Shown here: in pieces, positions 41,212 through 52,912 of the stretch
Position numbering within the stretch: position 1 is the first letter of the stretch
Layout of the letters: each line of letters opens with the position of its first letter
NCBI GenBank assembly: GCA_036924085.1
Contig: JAVGWX010000009.1
Location: 65,420,436 to 65,484,435, forward strand
Direction: 5' to 3'
Source: Ariolimax columbianus
Lineage: Eukaryota; Mollusca; Gastropoda; Stylommatophora; Arionidae
DNA length: 64,000 bases
Translations under genes and position numbers: made by a program
Notes under the pieces: model-generated
Databases searched by the model: none
Told to the model about the DNA's origin: nothing
What the model saw: the letters and a program-made list of their open reading frames with translations, nothing else

Positions 41212-41520
41212 TTTGTCCATCACAAGTGATGAAGACCACTCTCTTTGTTCAGCCGTGTGGACAGTCGTATCTCTAGCTAGGTCCGCTGAAATGGGTGACT
41301 TGCGCGGAGTTTTGGATTAAAATGAGGAAGAAACTGCGCCTTTTGTCAACCTCACTCACAGAGCCTAAGCTACCTTTTGCTAGTGGCAAGACATTCATCG
41401 AGACGACTGGAGATAGCATAGGATGCAGATTTTGCCTCAGGGTTACCACCGAAGCCTTTCCGTAAACATGTAACCCGCAGGGTAGAAAGGTGGGAAGGCA
41501 TCTAACGCAGTTTGTCGTGC
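41212..41520. mobile_element. Interspersed repeat family D, copy 2
   Basis: Partner of 11590-11910. Both copies directly follow another repeat (here the AT microsatellite, there the 47-bp array). Confidence 0.6.
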
Positions 41521-41929
41521 CTTTTCGATAACTACAAGAGATCGTATGGACAACACTCAGCGTGTGAGTGAGTCTGGCATCTCTACCCAGCTGTATTCAG
41601 TTCATCATAGTAGCATCTAACATTCCCACACGCCATTTTCGTGAAGGTGAACCGGCAGAACTAACCTGTGAGCTACGACACAGGTATAACTAGTTTAAGC
41701 GTAGCGCCATTCAGCCGGCGTCCAGACCAGGATAAACGGATGGAGGAAATCACAAATAAAGAACGAAATAACAAGTCCAGACGGAAAACAACTTCACGTA
41801 TCCGTGAGCACAAGTGTAAGTAGTCGACTAGTGTGAATTCCAGGCAAATCCGTGGTCTGGCGGCATCCATAATGATCCAAAACAGTAGAGAAATGTAGAC
41901 TCGCAGCCAGTTACGGCGCCATCTTTGCC

Positions 41930-41930
<1 letters not shown>
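41521..41930. other. No recognisable gene
   Basis: The only hint is the match of about 41900-41930 to 9349-9378 noted above. The sequence is otherwise unfamiliar. Confidence 0.4.

Positions 41931-41931
<1 letters not shown>

Positions 41932-41993
<62 letters not shown>
41932..41993. repeat. (AT)n(AG)n compound microsatellite
   Basis: TATATA from about 41934 to 41972, then AGAGAG to about 41992. Confidence 0.95.
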
Positions 41994-44018
41994 GGACATA
42001 TATTAATAAAAGAACTTGTTTGTGTTATTGTGTAAGTTAGTTTCTGACATACAAGAAGATGAAGGTGATAGTGGTGATAAAAAGCACAGACATAGAAACT
42101 CACCCGACCCGGCAACAGCGTTGCTTGGTTAGCAACAAAAAAAACAACAAATTCACCGAATAACGAACTAATACTGCAATCGATGATTACCGTATGGATA
42201 TGTCTATCACTTGGACTATAAATGTAATTATTGTATCTACATAAACAAACTAAATAGATCTACCTCAGAATAATCCGTTGAAGAAACTCAACTCCCCCGT
42301 TCTTAATAATTAGTGAATCTTCAAATCCAAGCGAAAACAAAAGAAACCCTTTTGCAAAATCTAAAACAAATTTCAAAATCACCATTATTTTCTTCTAACC
42401 GTACATGACGGAAGATGTAACTCTATACAATCATACGAACAGTATGTGTAGTCGTTTCTATGGCATTAGCCCAACGTTTATACGATAAAGCAAGCAGCAT
42501 ATAGCCAACGGCGTGCTACGCCAGTGGTACGGAGCCAAATCTTGGTAATCTCGCGCATTTGGAGCGGGAAAGGGCCACAAACTCTTCCATAGATATAGAC
42601 AGGTCAACGTGGATTACCTTTCGTGTATTTGTTGATGATGCTCCGCAGGGAGCTGTAAATGGTTTAATGATGTTGATATTTCCGTTACGACATCGTGCAG
42701 AATCAATACGTGACAAGAAAAATAAACGAAAGCATTTACACCTAATGATATACAGGCAGTGACTACTAAGTCAGGCCAGTTTAGGAATTTAATATCTGAT
42801 CGTGTCAGCGAGAATCAATACCTGATTTATCAATCAGTTACATCATCGATCATTCCCATACAACAATCCTAGCACAGGTAAAGGTATGGGTAGTCCCACA
42901 ACTTCTTTGACTGCCGTTGTGGATGAAGTGTGTGAGACACTGCATTGTACTAATACTCATCATTTGATGAGGTAGGCTGTAGAGTTATCCTCCCTTGCTA
43001 TCTTTCTTCTTTAACAGAAATGCAAGTCGAATCAGTGGAGAACAATGAGACAACGAGAAATAGAAAGTAGCGGAGATCATAGTGTGCAGCTTATATTATC
43101 CGACGGACACGGAGTTTTTAATCTCGATGCGATCGCTCCTCTGTGTAATGCCACCATACCCTACTGCACGCCTGCCAAGAAACGTATACCAGCCAAATAG
43201 ATTAGCGGTTCTAAGAAACGACACTCAACAACGGACATGCTACTTTACCGGAAGAACAAAGTTGTGTAATTCCGTATTAACAGAAAGTGCATACCCCTGT
43301 TTTATTTTTGGGTTATATTCATCACCATTTGTCTAAATCTATAGCGTCCGTGAAATAATCTTGTATGTGATAGGTCATTCCAGAGTTAGCGTCACGATAT
43401 TAATGTATCATTGTTGTGTGTTGTACGATTAACCATAATTAGTACATATACAGATTTGACATTTAGTGACATGTTGAATGTGATGTGTATTCGTATCGAC
43501 ACCATGTTATTGAGCTGTGATATTTTCTCTGGTGCATATTGAATAGAAGGCTTCGATTTGTTGCACTCGTACTGTGAGGTGTCATTAAACACTGGTTATG
43601 TTTGCGTGATATTGTGTATGTAGTTAATGTCATGCGGGGGAGGTTACAGTGCAACTTAATGTGTACGTTCAGTTCAAACAGAGCAAAAACATTCGGAGTT
43701 TACGGCAACTTTTTTTCTTCTTCGTACTTATTCATCTACGCCCGTGTGTTACCGGATCCGAACGGGGAATACAGAATATTAATACTGTAACCTAAAATGT
43801 TCGTAAAACGAGGATGGAAAGCAACTAATGCGTTTTTTGATATGGGGACCCCCGACTATACCATTGTGTTGGATTTGCCACAAAGAAGTCATATTTTACG
43901 ACATGCATGAAGGTACAGTTGGCCTAGTCGTTCTTTCTCAGCTGTAGTTGTTGAGATCCTCACAGGGTAATTGAAAAGTCGTTAAATCAACACACAAACA
44001 GCTATCGACAATATATTT
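41994..44018. other. Two kilobases without a recognisable gene
   Basis: AT-rich. The segment at 42585-42680 (GATATAGACAGGTCAACGTG ... GTGTATTTGTTG ... GGGAGCTGTAAA) matches 46862-46960 in order and is probably a shared old interspersed repeat. The open frames at 42559-42762, 43082-43336 and 43602-43790 are non-repetitive but unrecognised. Confidence 0.4.
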
Positions 44019-44019
44019 C

Positions 44020-44575
44020 TGCATCTGGCTATTAAGACAATCATGCTAAGTGAGATGGCACATCTAGCTATTAAGGCAATTATGCTAAGTGAAATGGCAC
44101 ACCTAGCTATTAAGGCAATTATGCTAAGTGAAATGGCACATCTAGCTATTAAGGCAATTATGCTAAGTGAAATGGCACACCTAGCTATTAAGACAATCAT
44201 GCTAAGTGAAATGGCACACCTAGTTATTAAGAGAATCATGCTAAGTGAAATGGCACACCTAACTATTAACACAATCATGCTAAGTGAAATGGCACATCTA
44301 GCTATTAAGACAATCATGCTAAGAGAAATGTCACACCTAGCTATTATAAGACAATCATGCTAAGAGAAATGTCACACCTAGCTATTAAGACAATCATGCT
44401 AAGTGAAATGTCACACCTAGCTATTAACACAATCATGCTAAGAGAAATGTCACACCTAGCTATTAAGACAATCATGCTAAGTGAAATGTCACACCTAGCT
44501 ATTAAGACAATCATGCTAAGTGAAATGTCACACCTAGCTATTAACACAATCATGCTAAGTGAGATTACACACTCG
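44020..44575. repeat. 39-bp minisatellite, 14 copies
   Basis: The unit begins CTAGCTATTAAGACAATCAT and ends GCTAAGTGAAATGGCACAC. It is open on plus as MLSEMAHLAIKTI and on minus as MIVLIARCAISLS. A two- or three-base insertion near 44344 (CTATTATAAGAC) breaks both frames, which fits an untranslated array. The right half uses GTCACAC instead of GGCACAC. Confidence 0.94.
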
Positions 44576-44795
44576 GATTTGAACACAACCATACTAGCCG
44601 AGCATGTTGTAGTCATCCTGGTCTGAAAGGGAGGGAGCTATAGAACCAATTCACGATCTATAACATAGGAGATATCTCGTCTCGCCTGTTGACTTTTGTT
44701 CTTAGATTTATATGAGTGGCATTATTTTGTGTACGATCTATGTGGCCGTTCATGGTATCAATCCATACCTCTGTAGCGTTGATTTTTCCTTTTTC
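44576..44795. other. No recognisable gene
   Basis: Short unique stretch between the 39-bp array and a diverged SINE. Confidence 0.4.
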
Positions 44796-44799
44796 GTTG

Positions 44800-44998
44800 A
44801 CGTTTGTCTTGAATAACACGTTTGGACGTTATGACGTAGTTCACAGCGAGGCTGCGTTTGTCGGCAAGACATTTCCGATTTCAGCAACAATTTATGTGGC
44901 CAGGCTTGCCTTCCCACTGTGATCCCTAATCGTTTAGCCAGGCTACATTAGTGCAACCTGTTTCCAGAACCGCCGCTTGTAGGCGGAACATGATATTA
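44800..44998 (-). mobile_element. Divergent family A-like SINE relic
   Basis: Landmarks on plus, tail side first, are ACGTTATGACGTAGTTCACA, GCGAGGCTGCGTTTGTCGGC, TTTCCGATTTCAGCAACAAT, CGTTTAGCCAGGC and GCAACCTGTTTCCAG. It resembles the relic at 31.4 kb more than the main family. Confidence 0.5.
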
Positions 44999-45124
44999 CA
45001 TCTTCGTCCCGGCCTAGTCCTAGTTTGAGATAGATTGACAATGTAATAGAAATCCGTCCGGCTACAACAACCAACGCACCAGAATAAGCCCAAACAGAGG
45101 AAAGGATCTACTCACAATCTGCAG

Positions 45125-45290
45125 AAGAGACAACTTAATTAAAGGTAGTATCGCCACATCGTAATAACAAACACGCATACAGGCAATGCCTCAGTATTTT
45201 TGTCATGACATAAACAATACGACATCTAAGTTACGGCCGCCAGGCCTTCATCAGCAACAACAAAATAACGAACACGTCTAGCAAATCACA
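45125..45290 (-). mobile_element. Penelope-like element terminal relic
   Basis: The minus strand has GTTGCTGATGAAGGCC, TGGCGGCC and GTAACTTAG, matching the terminal block of the intact element with a stem that is fully paired (GGCC/GGCC). Flanks are only loosely alignable. Confidence 0.5.
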
Positions 45291-45822
45291 AGACCGAAAA
45301 GCAGTGAGGAAACGAAGATGGTAATATAAATAGACAACGCTGCTGCTAATCACAGTACCAGTGTAACCTATCAAGCATGTCGTTACAGCTGGCTGAGGAA
45401 GGTTGTACATGGGACTGGCTATTATTACCTGTATGCGTTTTTATGGAATAATAATAATAATAATAATAACGTTACGTAGGCATCAAAGGGATGTTACGTC
45501 GATCGACCACTACCGTGTCCAGCTTCTGAGGCTGTGTTCATGCGTAGCGTGTTGACCAAATACCCTACAGACTCCCCAGGTGTAGCTGTGTACTCCGCAG
45601 CCTTGGGATGAGGGCCGCGAGGAGTGTGTTAGACCAGTGTTTGTGTCCAGCCTTCCGTGCCTGTCCGTGTATGGACTGTTGACTTTGAAATGAGAACAGT
45701 GAACATATCCCTAAGTGAGATATTTACTGGAACTTGGTTTCTGGGGTGGCGGTTTTCATAGCAATAGTTTGACATGATGAGGTTACTAGCCACATACACA
45801 CTCATATGTAGTCGAAATGTGT
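45291..45822. other. No recognisable gene; (AAT)n
   Basis: Contains a short (AAT)n tract at about 45448-45470. The remainder is unfamiliar. Confidence 0.45.
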
Positions 45823-45824
45823 GA

Positions 45825-46520
45825 TGTTATCTCACCTTATGTTAGTCAATGTTTACTTATGTTAGTCTATGGTATCTGATGTTAGTCGATGTTACCTTAT
45901 GTTAGTGTAGGTTACATTGTGTTAGTGTATGTTGCCTTATGTTAGTCGATGTTAGCTGTTGTTAGTGTATGTTACCTTATATTTGTGTATGTTACATTAT
46001 GTTAGTCGATGCTACTTTATGTTAGTCAATGTTACCTTATGTTAGTGTATGTTACATTATGTTAGTGTATATTACCTTATGTTTGTGTCTGTTACCTTAT
46101 GTTAGTCGATGTTACCGTGTGTTAATCGATGTTACCTTATGTTAGTCGATGTTGCCTTATGTTGGTGTATGTTACCTTATGTTAGTGTATGTTACTTTAT
46201 GTTATTGTATGTTACCTTATGTTAGTGTATGTTACCTTATGTTAATGTATGTTACCTTATGTTAGTGTATGTTACCATATGCTAGTCGATGTTACCTTAT
46301 GTTAATGTATGGTACCTTATGTTAGTCGATGTTATCTTATGTTAGTCGATGTTACCTTATGTTAGTCGATGTTATCTTATGTTAGTCAATGTAACATTAT
46401 GTTAGTCGATGTTACCTTACGTTAATCGATGTTACATTGTATTCGTCGATATTGCGTTATGTTAGTCTATGTTATCTTATGTTAGTCTAAGTTACCTTAT
46501 GTTAGGTTATGTTAAAATAT
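45825..46520. repeat. 20-bp minisatellite, about 35 copies
   Basis: The unit is GTTAGTCGATGTTACCTTAT, with GTTAGTGTATGTTACCTTAT as the main variant. It is rich in TTAGT and TTATGTTAG, which resembles the G-strand of the telomere-like repeat at position 1 (TTATGTTAGGGTTAGG). The resemblance is strongest at the right edge. Confidence 0.92.
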
Positions 46521-47690
46521 AATATGGTAAGTTCCGTTATGTTATTAAGAACCATTCTGGTTGTTCTCCGAGCAGAGCCACTAAAGCATACCTTTTTTAA
46601 GCTTGTAGTTGAACAATGAGAACAGAGCTCATGATGACAGTGGTTCGGTAGGTAAATTGTAAAGTCTATATATGCTGTTTGCTCCTCTACATCCTAGTTT
46701 AAATCTATTATTTATCTGTCGTTTTATGTACCAGATGTTACTACGGTCTGAATAAGGAACAACGAATGCTGGCACTGTAACATGTCAAGCTTGTCGTTAT
46801 AGGTGATTGTACAAGGCTGGACATAGAAGAGGTTATCGCATCCTGTAGAAACGTTAAGCCATAAAAACATGAGCAGATGTAGACAGGTCAGCTTTTGATG
46901 AGTTGTCATGTATTTGTTGTAGACCTATGCTTCATAGGGAACTGAAAAGTTATTGATTGATTGGTGTTCACCTTACATTTATCGATTTATATGTATATGT
47001 TCAAGTGTGTATGATTGTCAACCAATCAGTCAATCAATCAACATTCGTTATCTCACTGCCTCAACCGATACTTCCTCCTCACCAACATTGGCCACGACTG
47101 TTCTGCTTCTCTGGTGTTAGATCCCGGTTCTCTTTTCCAAGTATGATGTGGTCTGCTCACGCTCCTGTTACCCCTTGGGTTCCAGAACAGTGCCCAGCTT
47201 GCGATCTAATTTTTCTCTTTCCGCAAAGTATATTCAGAGCGTCTTCTCCTTTTGTCATATTCCACGCAGATTTAACATGTTTAGTGTACTTTGGCACTAA
47301 TCTAAGTTTATTGTATTCCAGATGTAGGTAAGGCATTTCTGATTTATATATCTGTTTCTTAGAATAAATACACAGAAACACACACATTTTCAGAAAATAG
47401 TCTGCAGATTTTTACACCCTGCGGATCTTTACTCCTATCATCTATTTATCTCTCTACATATCTGTCGAATTCCCAACTTCATTTAAATAAGTCTCTAATT
47501 TATCCGTTCTTCTATTTTATCTGCACGTCTCTTTTGTCACTATAATATATCGCGTTCTCTATCATCTTTTTCTCTTACTGTCTCTGTCTCACTATATATA
47601 TATATATATAAACACGCACAGACATATCAAATTATGTCTGTCGTTTTAATATAACTTTTCGCCCGTACATCTCTTCTCTCTTTCTCTTCT
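46521..47690. other. No recognisable gene
   Basis: Includes the shared old repeat at 46862-46960 noted above. The 124-codon plus-strand open frame at 46957-47331 is non-repetitive but matches nothing I know. A short TATATA tract lies at about 47595. Confidence 0.4.
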
Positions 47691-47691
47691 T

Positions 47692-47731
<40 letters not shown>

Positions 47732-47738
47732 TCTCATA
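47691..47738. repeat. (CT)n microsatellite
   Basis: CTCTCT for about 40 bases with a short CACACA extension after it. Confidence 0.93.
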
Positions 47739-49332
47739 CACACACACAAGAAGTAATCACAGAAGAATGAGGGGCCCACTTGAACAGACATCTCATTCCA
47801 AGATGTCATAAATGACAAGAAAAACGAGCCTTCGTATTTCATCGCCCAATCTCAATCCTGCTCTCTTAAATATTCCATCGATTCCTTCCTTGATGTGTGA
47901 ACGATTTTTCAGTCTTTACGTGTATCTGCTGTTGAGCATGATTTAAATAGCATGCAATCCAAATTATCGAAATGGAACGTATGCCTGAGAGAATTAATCT
48001 TTTTAACCTTATCCAATGCCGTTTGATCGGGAATGTTTGTTATTCTTTACAATCTGCTTTTGTTTATTTAATATCTTTCTTTTTTATCCTTGATATGTGC
48101 CGAAAAGTTGCTGCCAGCGCGGAGACAGTGTGAAACATAATCCGAATGCTGATTTGTTTGCTGTTGAAATTAGCTTCGTTTGGTCCCAGCTGTGACCAAC
48201 GTTGTATGGACTACAAGACGTTATAAATCTGAAACCGCGCCATATGTTCTGAATGTGTTGTATTTATGATTGCTCTTGTATGGGATGGCCTCTTGGACCA
48301 TTTTCTATTTGGTGCTTGGTGTGTCTTGACTCATCGAATTATTTGAGGTTCTTGGTTGATCGATTTCTTTGAATTGTGTTGTCTCGGTTGATCGATTTGA
48401 TTGTTGTGTCTTAATTAACTGATTCGCTTTGGGGCATTCTAATTGACCGATTCGCTACTACAACAACTCACCCCTTTAATGTTGAGGCTGCTAGCCCCAT
48501 ACACTAGCCCTTTCAATCCCCTTTTACAGCATTTTTAGAAGGTTACATCCATTATATTGTTTTCAACTCCTGTACCACTCGAGACACGTACCTGGTCCAA
48601 AACCTTCTAACATATAGTTTATATTATCGGGCATTCCATATTGAATATATATTAAAATATCTATAAATATCAATCATGACGTATAGATTCGAGAGATGTG
48701 TACTAGGATCATGTATATTAGGTCACTCCACTTTCCCACTCCCTTTTGTACCCAGGAAATGTAGAAGTCCTTGCCCATACGTACAATTGAGTACACAAGC
48801 AAAAATATGATTGGCCTGGTATACCTTGATTGATAGAGGAAACGCCTCGTTTTGGCCTTCATGCATGTCACAACTGGGAAGCAGCTTCATTACTTTTAGA
48901 ATCTGTGCCCAAACCCTTGCTAACAGACTGCTTTTCGATCGATTATCAATTGCCAAGAGTTCTTTTACGTGCACAGCGTGAACAGCAAACCTCCGAGTTT
49001 ATCATTCATCTCCAACATTATTAAAATATGTATTGCATTTCCTTCCTTTGTTTTTGTTTAGTGAAAGTTAATTTTACTGATCATAAACGCGCGGCCCGGT
49101 GAAGCACATTCGGTTTGTGTTTGGTTAAGTCATCACGTGTTCGCGATTACGTGACCTGAGTTGGACCTATCGGGATTTGGCAGTGTTTAAATACAGCGAG
49201 TTGTTGGTCAGATCTAAGAAGCGTCTTGTGTTTGCTGGATTCGATAAGGTCTTAAATTTTGATTGAGGTGTTCCGTCGCCCGATTTCCTGAACTCTTCAT
49301 TTCTGTTTATAGACGTTTTCGTCACGTCAAAC
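47739..49332. other. No recognisable gene
   Basis: About 1.6 kb of AT-rich sequence. A loose repetition of GGTTGATCGATTTC-like words occurs at about 48350-48460. Short open frames have no recognisable product. Confidence 0.45.
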
Positions 49333-49339
49333 AGTGTTT

Positions 49340-49491
49340 CGTAAACCTGTGTGTGTGTGTATGTGTGTGGGCGGGTGTGTGTGGGTGGGCGGGTGTGTGG
49401 GCGGGTGTGTGTGTGGGTTGGTGGGTGGGCGTTTGTGTGTTGTATTTGTATGTTTTGTGTGTGTGTGTTTTGTGTGTGTCTGTGTGTGTCT

Positions 49492-49535
<44 letters not shown>

Positions 49536-49600
49536 TGGTGGTAGTGGGTGAACTGTGTGTGGGTGTGTGTGGGTGGTGGCGGACTCGCAAGAGTTTATCC
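49340..49600. repeat. GT-rich microsatellite region
   Basis: Long imperfect GT/GGGT stretch with a pure (GT)n core at about 49495-49535. The VCVCV and HTHTH open frames on the two strands are artefacts. Confidence 0.95.
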
Positions 49601-50404
49601 ATTGCTGCAGGAAGCGGTGTCCAAGATCTGTGTACTTTCGATCATCTTTGTTCAAAAATGTATTTAAAATTTGGTTTAAATGCAAGCTTAACCAATTCTA
49701 TAATTATATAACCATTTAATGATAGTATTATAAGCGCTTTTTTTAATACGACTGTTTTAAAGAATTAAAAAAAATAATCTGTATGTCGGTTTTAAGTAAT
49801 TTTAATATTAGTTTATTTATAAAACCGTTATTATAGGACTGTTAATTAAACATCTGTTTTAAACAATTTTGTTAATTTTTTGTAATTAGACTTCTCTAAT
49901 ACGACCGCTTTTAATGCGACTTTTTATACCATTGTTTTATACAAGTATAATAGTTGTTTTTTTATGCGGCTTGTTTTATGTAAATGTTTTTAATACAATT
50001 TTTTTTAAACGACTGTTTTTTTTGTATGGCTGTATGTTAAATATTAGAACTGAGATACTAGTCCTGTCCGGCGGAACATACTGACTAGGACGCAGCGTTA
50101 GGGTCAGGGACAATACACCGTTCAAGACCACTATCTCATATCCATGTAGCGTTCTGGAAACGGACTGTTTTCAAGGCAGTCTGTATTGCGAGTTGTGGAT
50201 CGACATGATCGCCACAGTAGTGAGCGTCTCACAGATGAAGCCATGCATAGCACATCCGCCTGGAGGACCGCGGTCCACCTTCATCAGCACGCTCGGGATG
50301 TCAGAAAAGCTACTGCAACCTGCCACTTAACGTCCTTTTCAGAGCGCACAAAAGAGTGAACCTACTCATTGTGGGCATTCGAAACAATAACAATAAACAG
50401 TTGC
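49601..50404. other. AT-rich degenerate repeat and unclassified sequence
   Basis: From about 49720 to 50040 the sequence keeps returning to TTTTAATACGACTGTTTT-like words at irregular spacing, probably an ancient decayed array. At about 50083-50180 there is a faint match to the family A head (GCGTTAGGGTCAGGGACAAT, TTCAAGACC). Confidence 0.4.
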
Positions 50405-50405
50405 A

Positions 50406-50550
50406 TTCGTTGTTTTTGTACTAGTCTTTTACATTAGTTGTTTTTGTACTAGTCTTTTACATTAGTTGTTTTTGTACTAGTCTTTTACATTAGTTGTTTT
50501 TGTACTAGTCTTTTACATTAGTTGTTTTTGTACTAGTCTTTTACATTATT
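50406..50550. repeat. 28-bp minisatellite, about 5 copies
   Basis: The unit is TTAGTTGTTTTTGTACTAGT plus CTTTTACA. Copies are essentially identical, so it looks recent. Confidence 0.93.
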
Positions 50551-51265
50551 TGTATATGTGTTTAATGACCTCGTTTGCGGACCTGTGACTTGGGGTTTGT
50601 GGACCGCCACTATGTGAATCGTTGACCCAGAGGACCGCAATTCAAACTTGGATAACCATTATCTTTCTTTCCTTTATGTTGTTTGGTACCCCCGTCTTCC
50701 CTGTACACAAATCAGGTATTTGTGATCTTTGCCCGTGCTTACATACCTTCGTAGGTGTATTGTCTGTATTATATAACCGTTTCTTTGCTTTGTGTATGGA
50801 CATAATTATGTGACTATGTCGAAGTAATCCATTTCATCGTGTAATCAGACTTATAAACTAACTTACACATAGAGAACCCATGTTTGATTTTGTTTTTGTT
50901 ATCACATGTTTAAGGTTGTCTTGAGTCACTATTACCAGCTACACTATCTCATCCGTGCACAAAATCGACACTGCAGACAATCTCTATGAGAGCATACACA
51001 TAGTCCAGTAAATGCCAGGGCAGCTCACAAATCAAACCGAACTTTGTAAAATAAAAATGCTATGCTTTACTTCACAATTTATTCGAACTTATCTTCTTGG
51101 AAATAGATTTCTCCACTGCTGATACACCTCTCTCGACGTGTTTTCTTATTTTTGAATGCGGTATACAGCACGTTTTTAGGGATAGGGTACATGTCTCTTA
51201 GCGAATTGTTAAACATTTTTTTTCTATGGACTGAAATCGGTGACCTTTTATGATGGATTTAATCT
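50551..51265. other. No recognisable gene
   Basis: Unique-looking AT-rich sequence. A 63-codon open frame with a hydrophobic start (about 50622) has no other support. Confidence 0.45.
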
Positions 51266-51268
51266 TCG

Positions 51269-51290
51269 GGGGGGGGGGGGGGGGGGGGGA
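51269..51290. repeat. G homopolymer, about 20 bases
   Basis: About twenty consecutive G residues followed by GATAGGG. The length is uncertain in any sequencing technology. Confidence 0.9.
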
Positions 51291-51329
51291 TAGGGCGACT
51301 GTTGGTCAACAGTTGTCTTATTCGTGTTC

Positions 51330-51572
51330 TCTCTCACAAACGTATTACAACACCCAAGTAATACTCTTTCTTCGTATTAACTCTCACAAACTTATTACAA
51401 CACCCAAGTAATACTCTTTCTTCGTATTCTCTCTCACAAACGTATTACAACACCCAAGTAATACTCTTTCTTCGTATTGTCTCTCACAAACGTATTACAA
51501 CACCCAAGTAATACTCTTCCTTCGTATTCTATCTCACAAACGTGTTACAACATCCAAGTAATACTTTTTATT
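51330..51572. repeat. 50-bp minisatellite, 5 copies
   Basis: The unit begins CTCTCACAAACGTATTACAA and ends AATACTCTTTCTTCGTATT. Exactly 50 bp between successive copies, with few differences. Confidence 0.94.
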
Positions 51573-51574
51573 GA

Positions 51575-51845
51575 TTGTCTGACCACAAGATGAACAATGC
51601 CCCTACAATACAAATAAGACGATTAACAGAACCTTCACATTTGAGTGACTGACGTGCCTTTCTGGTGGCGTTCCAACCCACTGATAACTTCTTTTTGTGT
51701 TTCGATTTCTATCCATAAACCCATTTTTCATTACCTGTAATAACATTTTACAGAAAATCTGAGACAGCATTCAGTCAAAGTTTGACCTAATTTGAGGCAG
51801 AACTTCACGCAAATACGTTGCTCTTCAATATCCTTCTGTGCTCAA
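51575..51845 (-). pseudogene. Mariner transposase relic, internally deleted
   Basis: The minus strand opens with EEQRICVKFCLKLGQTLTE, the helix-turn-helix start of mariner transposases. Only about 20 codons later it jumps to NVITGNEKWVYG, the block that holds the first catalytic Asp in the family (normally TGDExW), here Asn. It goes on to KARQSLKCE and, in another frame, YCRGIVH. The DNA-binding and linker regions between these blocks, well over 100 residues, are missing, and there are stops and frameshifts. Clear terminal inverted repeats were not found. Confidence 0.75.
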
Positions 51846-52180
51846 TTTACCAGAAATCCCAAAGTGCACTACACGTGTATTCACTTCACTGGATGCACAA
51901 CGCAGACTAACAGTCGTAGCATGATGCGGTTTGTTTTTATCTAACTTAAGTTCAATTTCACTGGTATACAAGTATTAACTAGCTGGCTACCTCATTTATT
52001 TACTGTGTCGTTTTAAAAGACCGGTTTATTTTTGGACCGCGCTCGTAATTATTGTATATATTTTACGAAGAGTATATGATGATGCCACTATTGAACGTGT
52101 TTTTCATAATTTTATGACCAACACAATATGATCTTTTTTATGTCGGGTTTTACACTAATGAGAAACATTTGACAGAGTTC
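51846..52180. other. No recognisable gene
   Basis: May include untranslated flank of the mariner relic. No terminal repeat pair was found. Confidence 0.4.
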
Positions 52181-52184
52181 TCAT

Positions 52185-52620
52185 TAATTGAAGAAAATAA
52201 AAGTCCTTGGAACTCGCATCGTCGCGGTGGCAACGTACGGATGTGGAACGTGGACCACTACACAAACAATTAAGGTAAAGATTGCGTCTTTTGAACTAAA
52301 ATGCTACATGAAAGTATTCAAAATACATTTTATAGCGAACATGAAAGATGCAGATATCGTAAAAGAACTGGATATAGAAAAACAAATATTGGATATTGAA
52401 CAAAATCTTGTCTAGAAATCTAACAAATTTTGGCCACATCAAACGCCATGATGGCCTGGAGAGAACGATACTAGAGGGTAAGATGTCGGGAAAGCAGGAC
52501 AGAGGCAGACCGATGAGAAGATGGAAACAAGACACCACAGAGGTCCTAAAGATGACAGAGGAGGGAGCTCTGACCAGAGATCAAGAGCCTTACATATCGG
52601 ATATTCTGCCGTGAGTTCTG
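52185..52620 (+). pseudogene. LINE RT C-terminal fragment
   Basis: KKIKVLGTRIVAVATYGCGT (usually VLLYGCETW), KIASFELKCYMKVFKI, then KDADIVKELDIEKQI in one frame. After a frameshift near 52400 come SRNLTNFGHIKRHDGLERT, ILEGKMSGKQDRGRPMRRW and EGALTRDQE. This is the standard end of a non-LTR retrotransposon RT ORF (FExKCYRxxLxI ... FGHIxRxDGLExTILEGKxxGxRxRGRPxxRW). About 145 codons remain with one clear frameshift. Confidence 0.82.
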
Positions 52621-52664
52621 TAAAGGGCATGCTACATGATGATGATGTGTTACACAGTAATAAT

Positions 52665-52912
52665 GATTGGTTTAGGAGCGCGTGGCCGAATTGTTTCGAT
52701 GCCTGCCTGCCGACAAGGAAGGAAGCGGTTCGAATCCCCGGTATGACATATGTTGTTTTTCTGTTGGGGGTGAAATAATCAAACATAGCCAGCAGACGAC
52801 GGGGCAACAGCAGCGGCGAAACGGCATGCAGTCCTCAGCCTTCAAAACCCCTTCGACTACCCCAGCAATGGGAAAAATGTCGTATGGCAGTTTAGTTTTT
52901 TTTAATGATATG
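52665..52912 (+). mobile_element. tRNA-headed SINE family E
   Basis: The head reads GCGCGTGGCCGAATTGTTTC (A-box-like) and AGCGGTTCGAATCCCCGG (B box) about 45 bp apart. The body, TTGTTTTTCTGTTGGGGGTG through CCCAGCAATGGGAAAAATG and TCGTATGGCAG, ends in TTTTTTTAATG. The body is shared with 28720-28865. Confidence 0.75.

Noticed and set aside
44043..44626. Transmembrane repeat protein (MIVLIARCAISLS on minus)
   Set aside because: It is a 39-bp array read on the minus strand. A small insertion near 44344 breaks the frame on both strands, and there is no non-repeat region.
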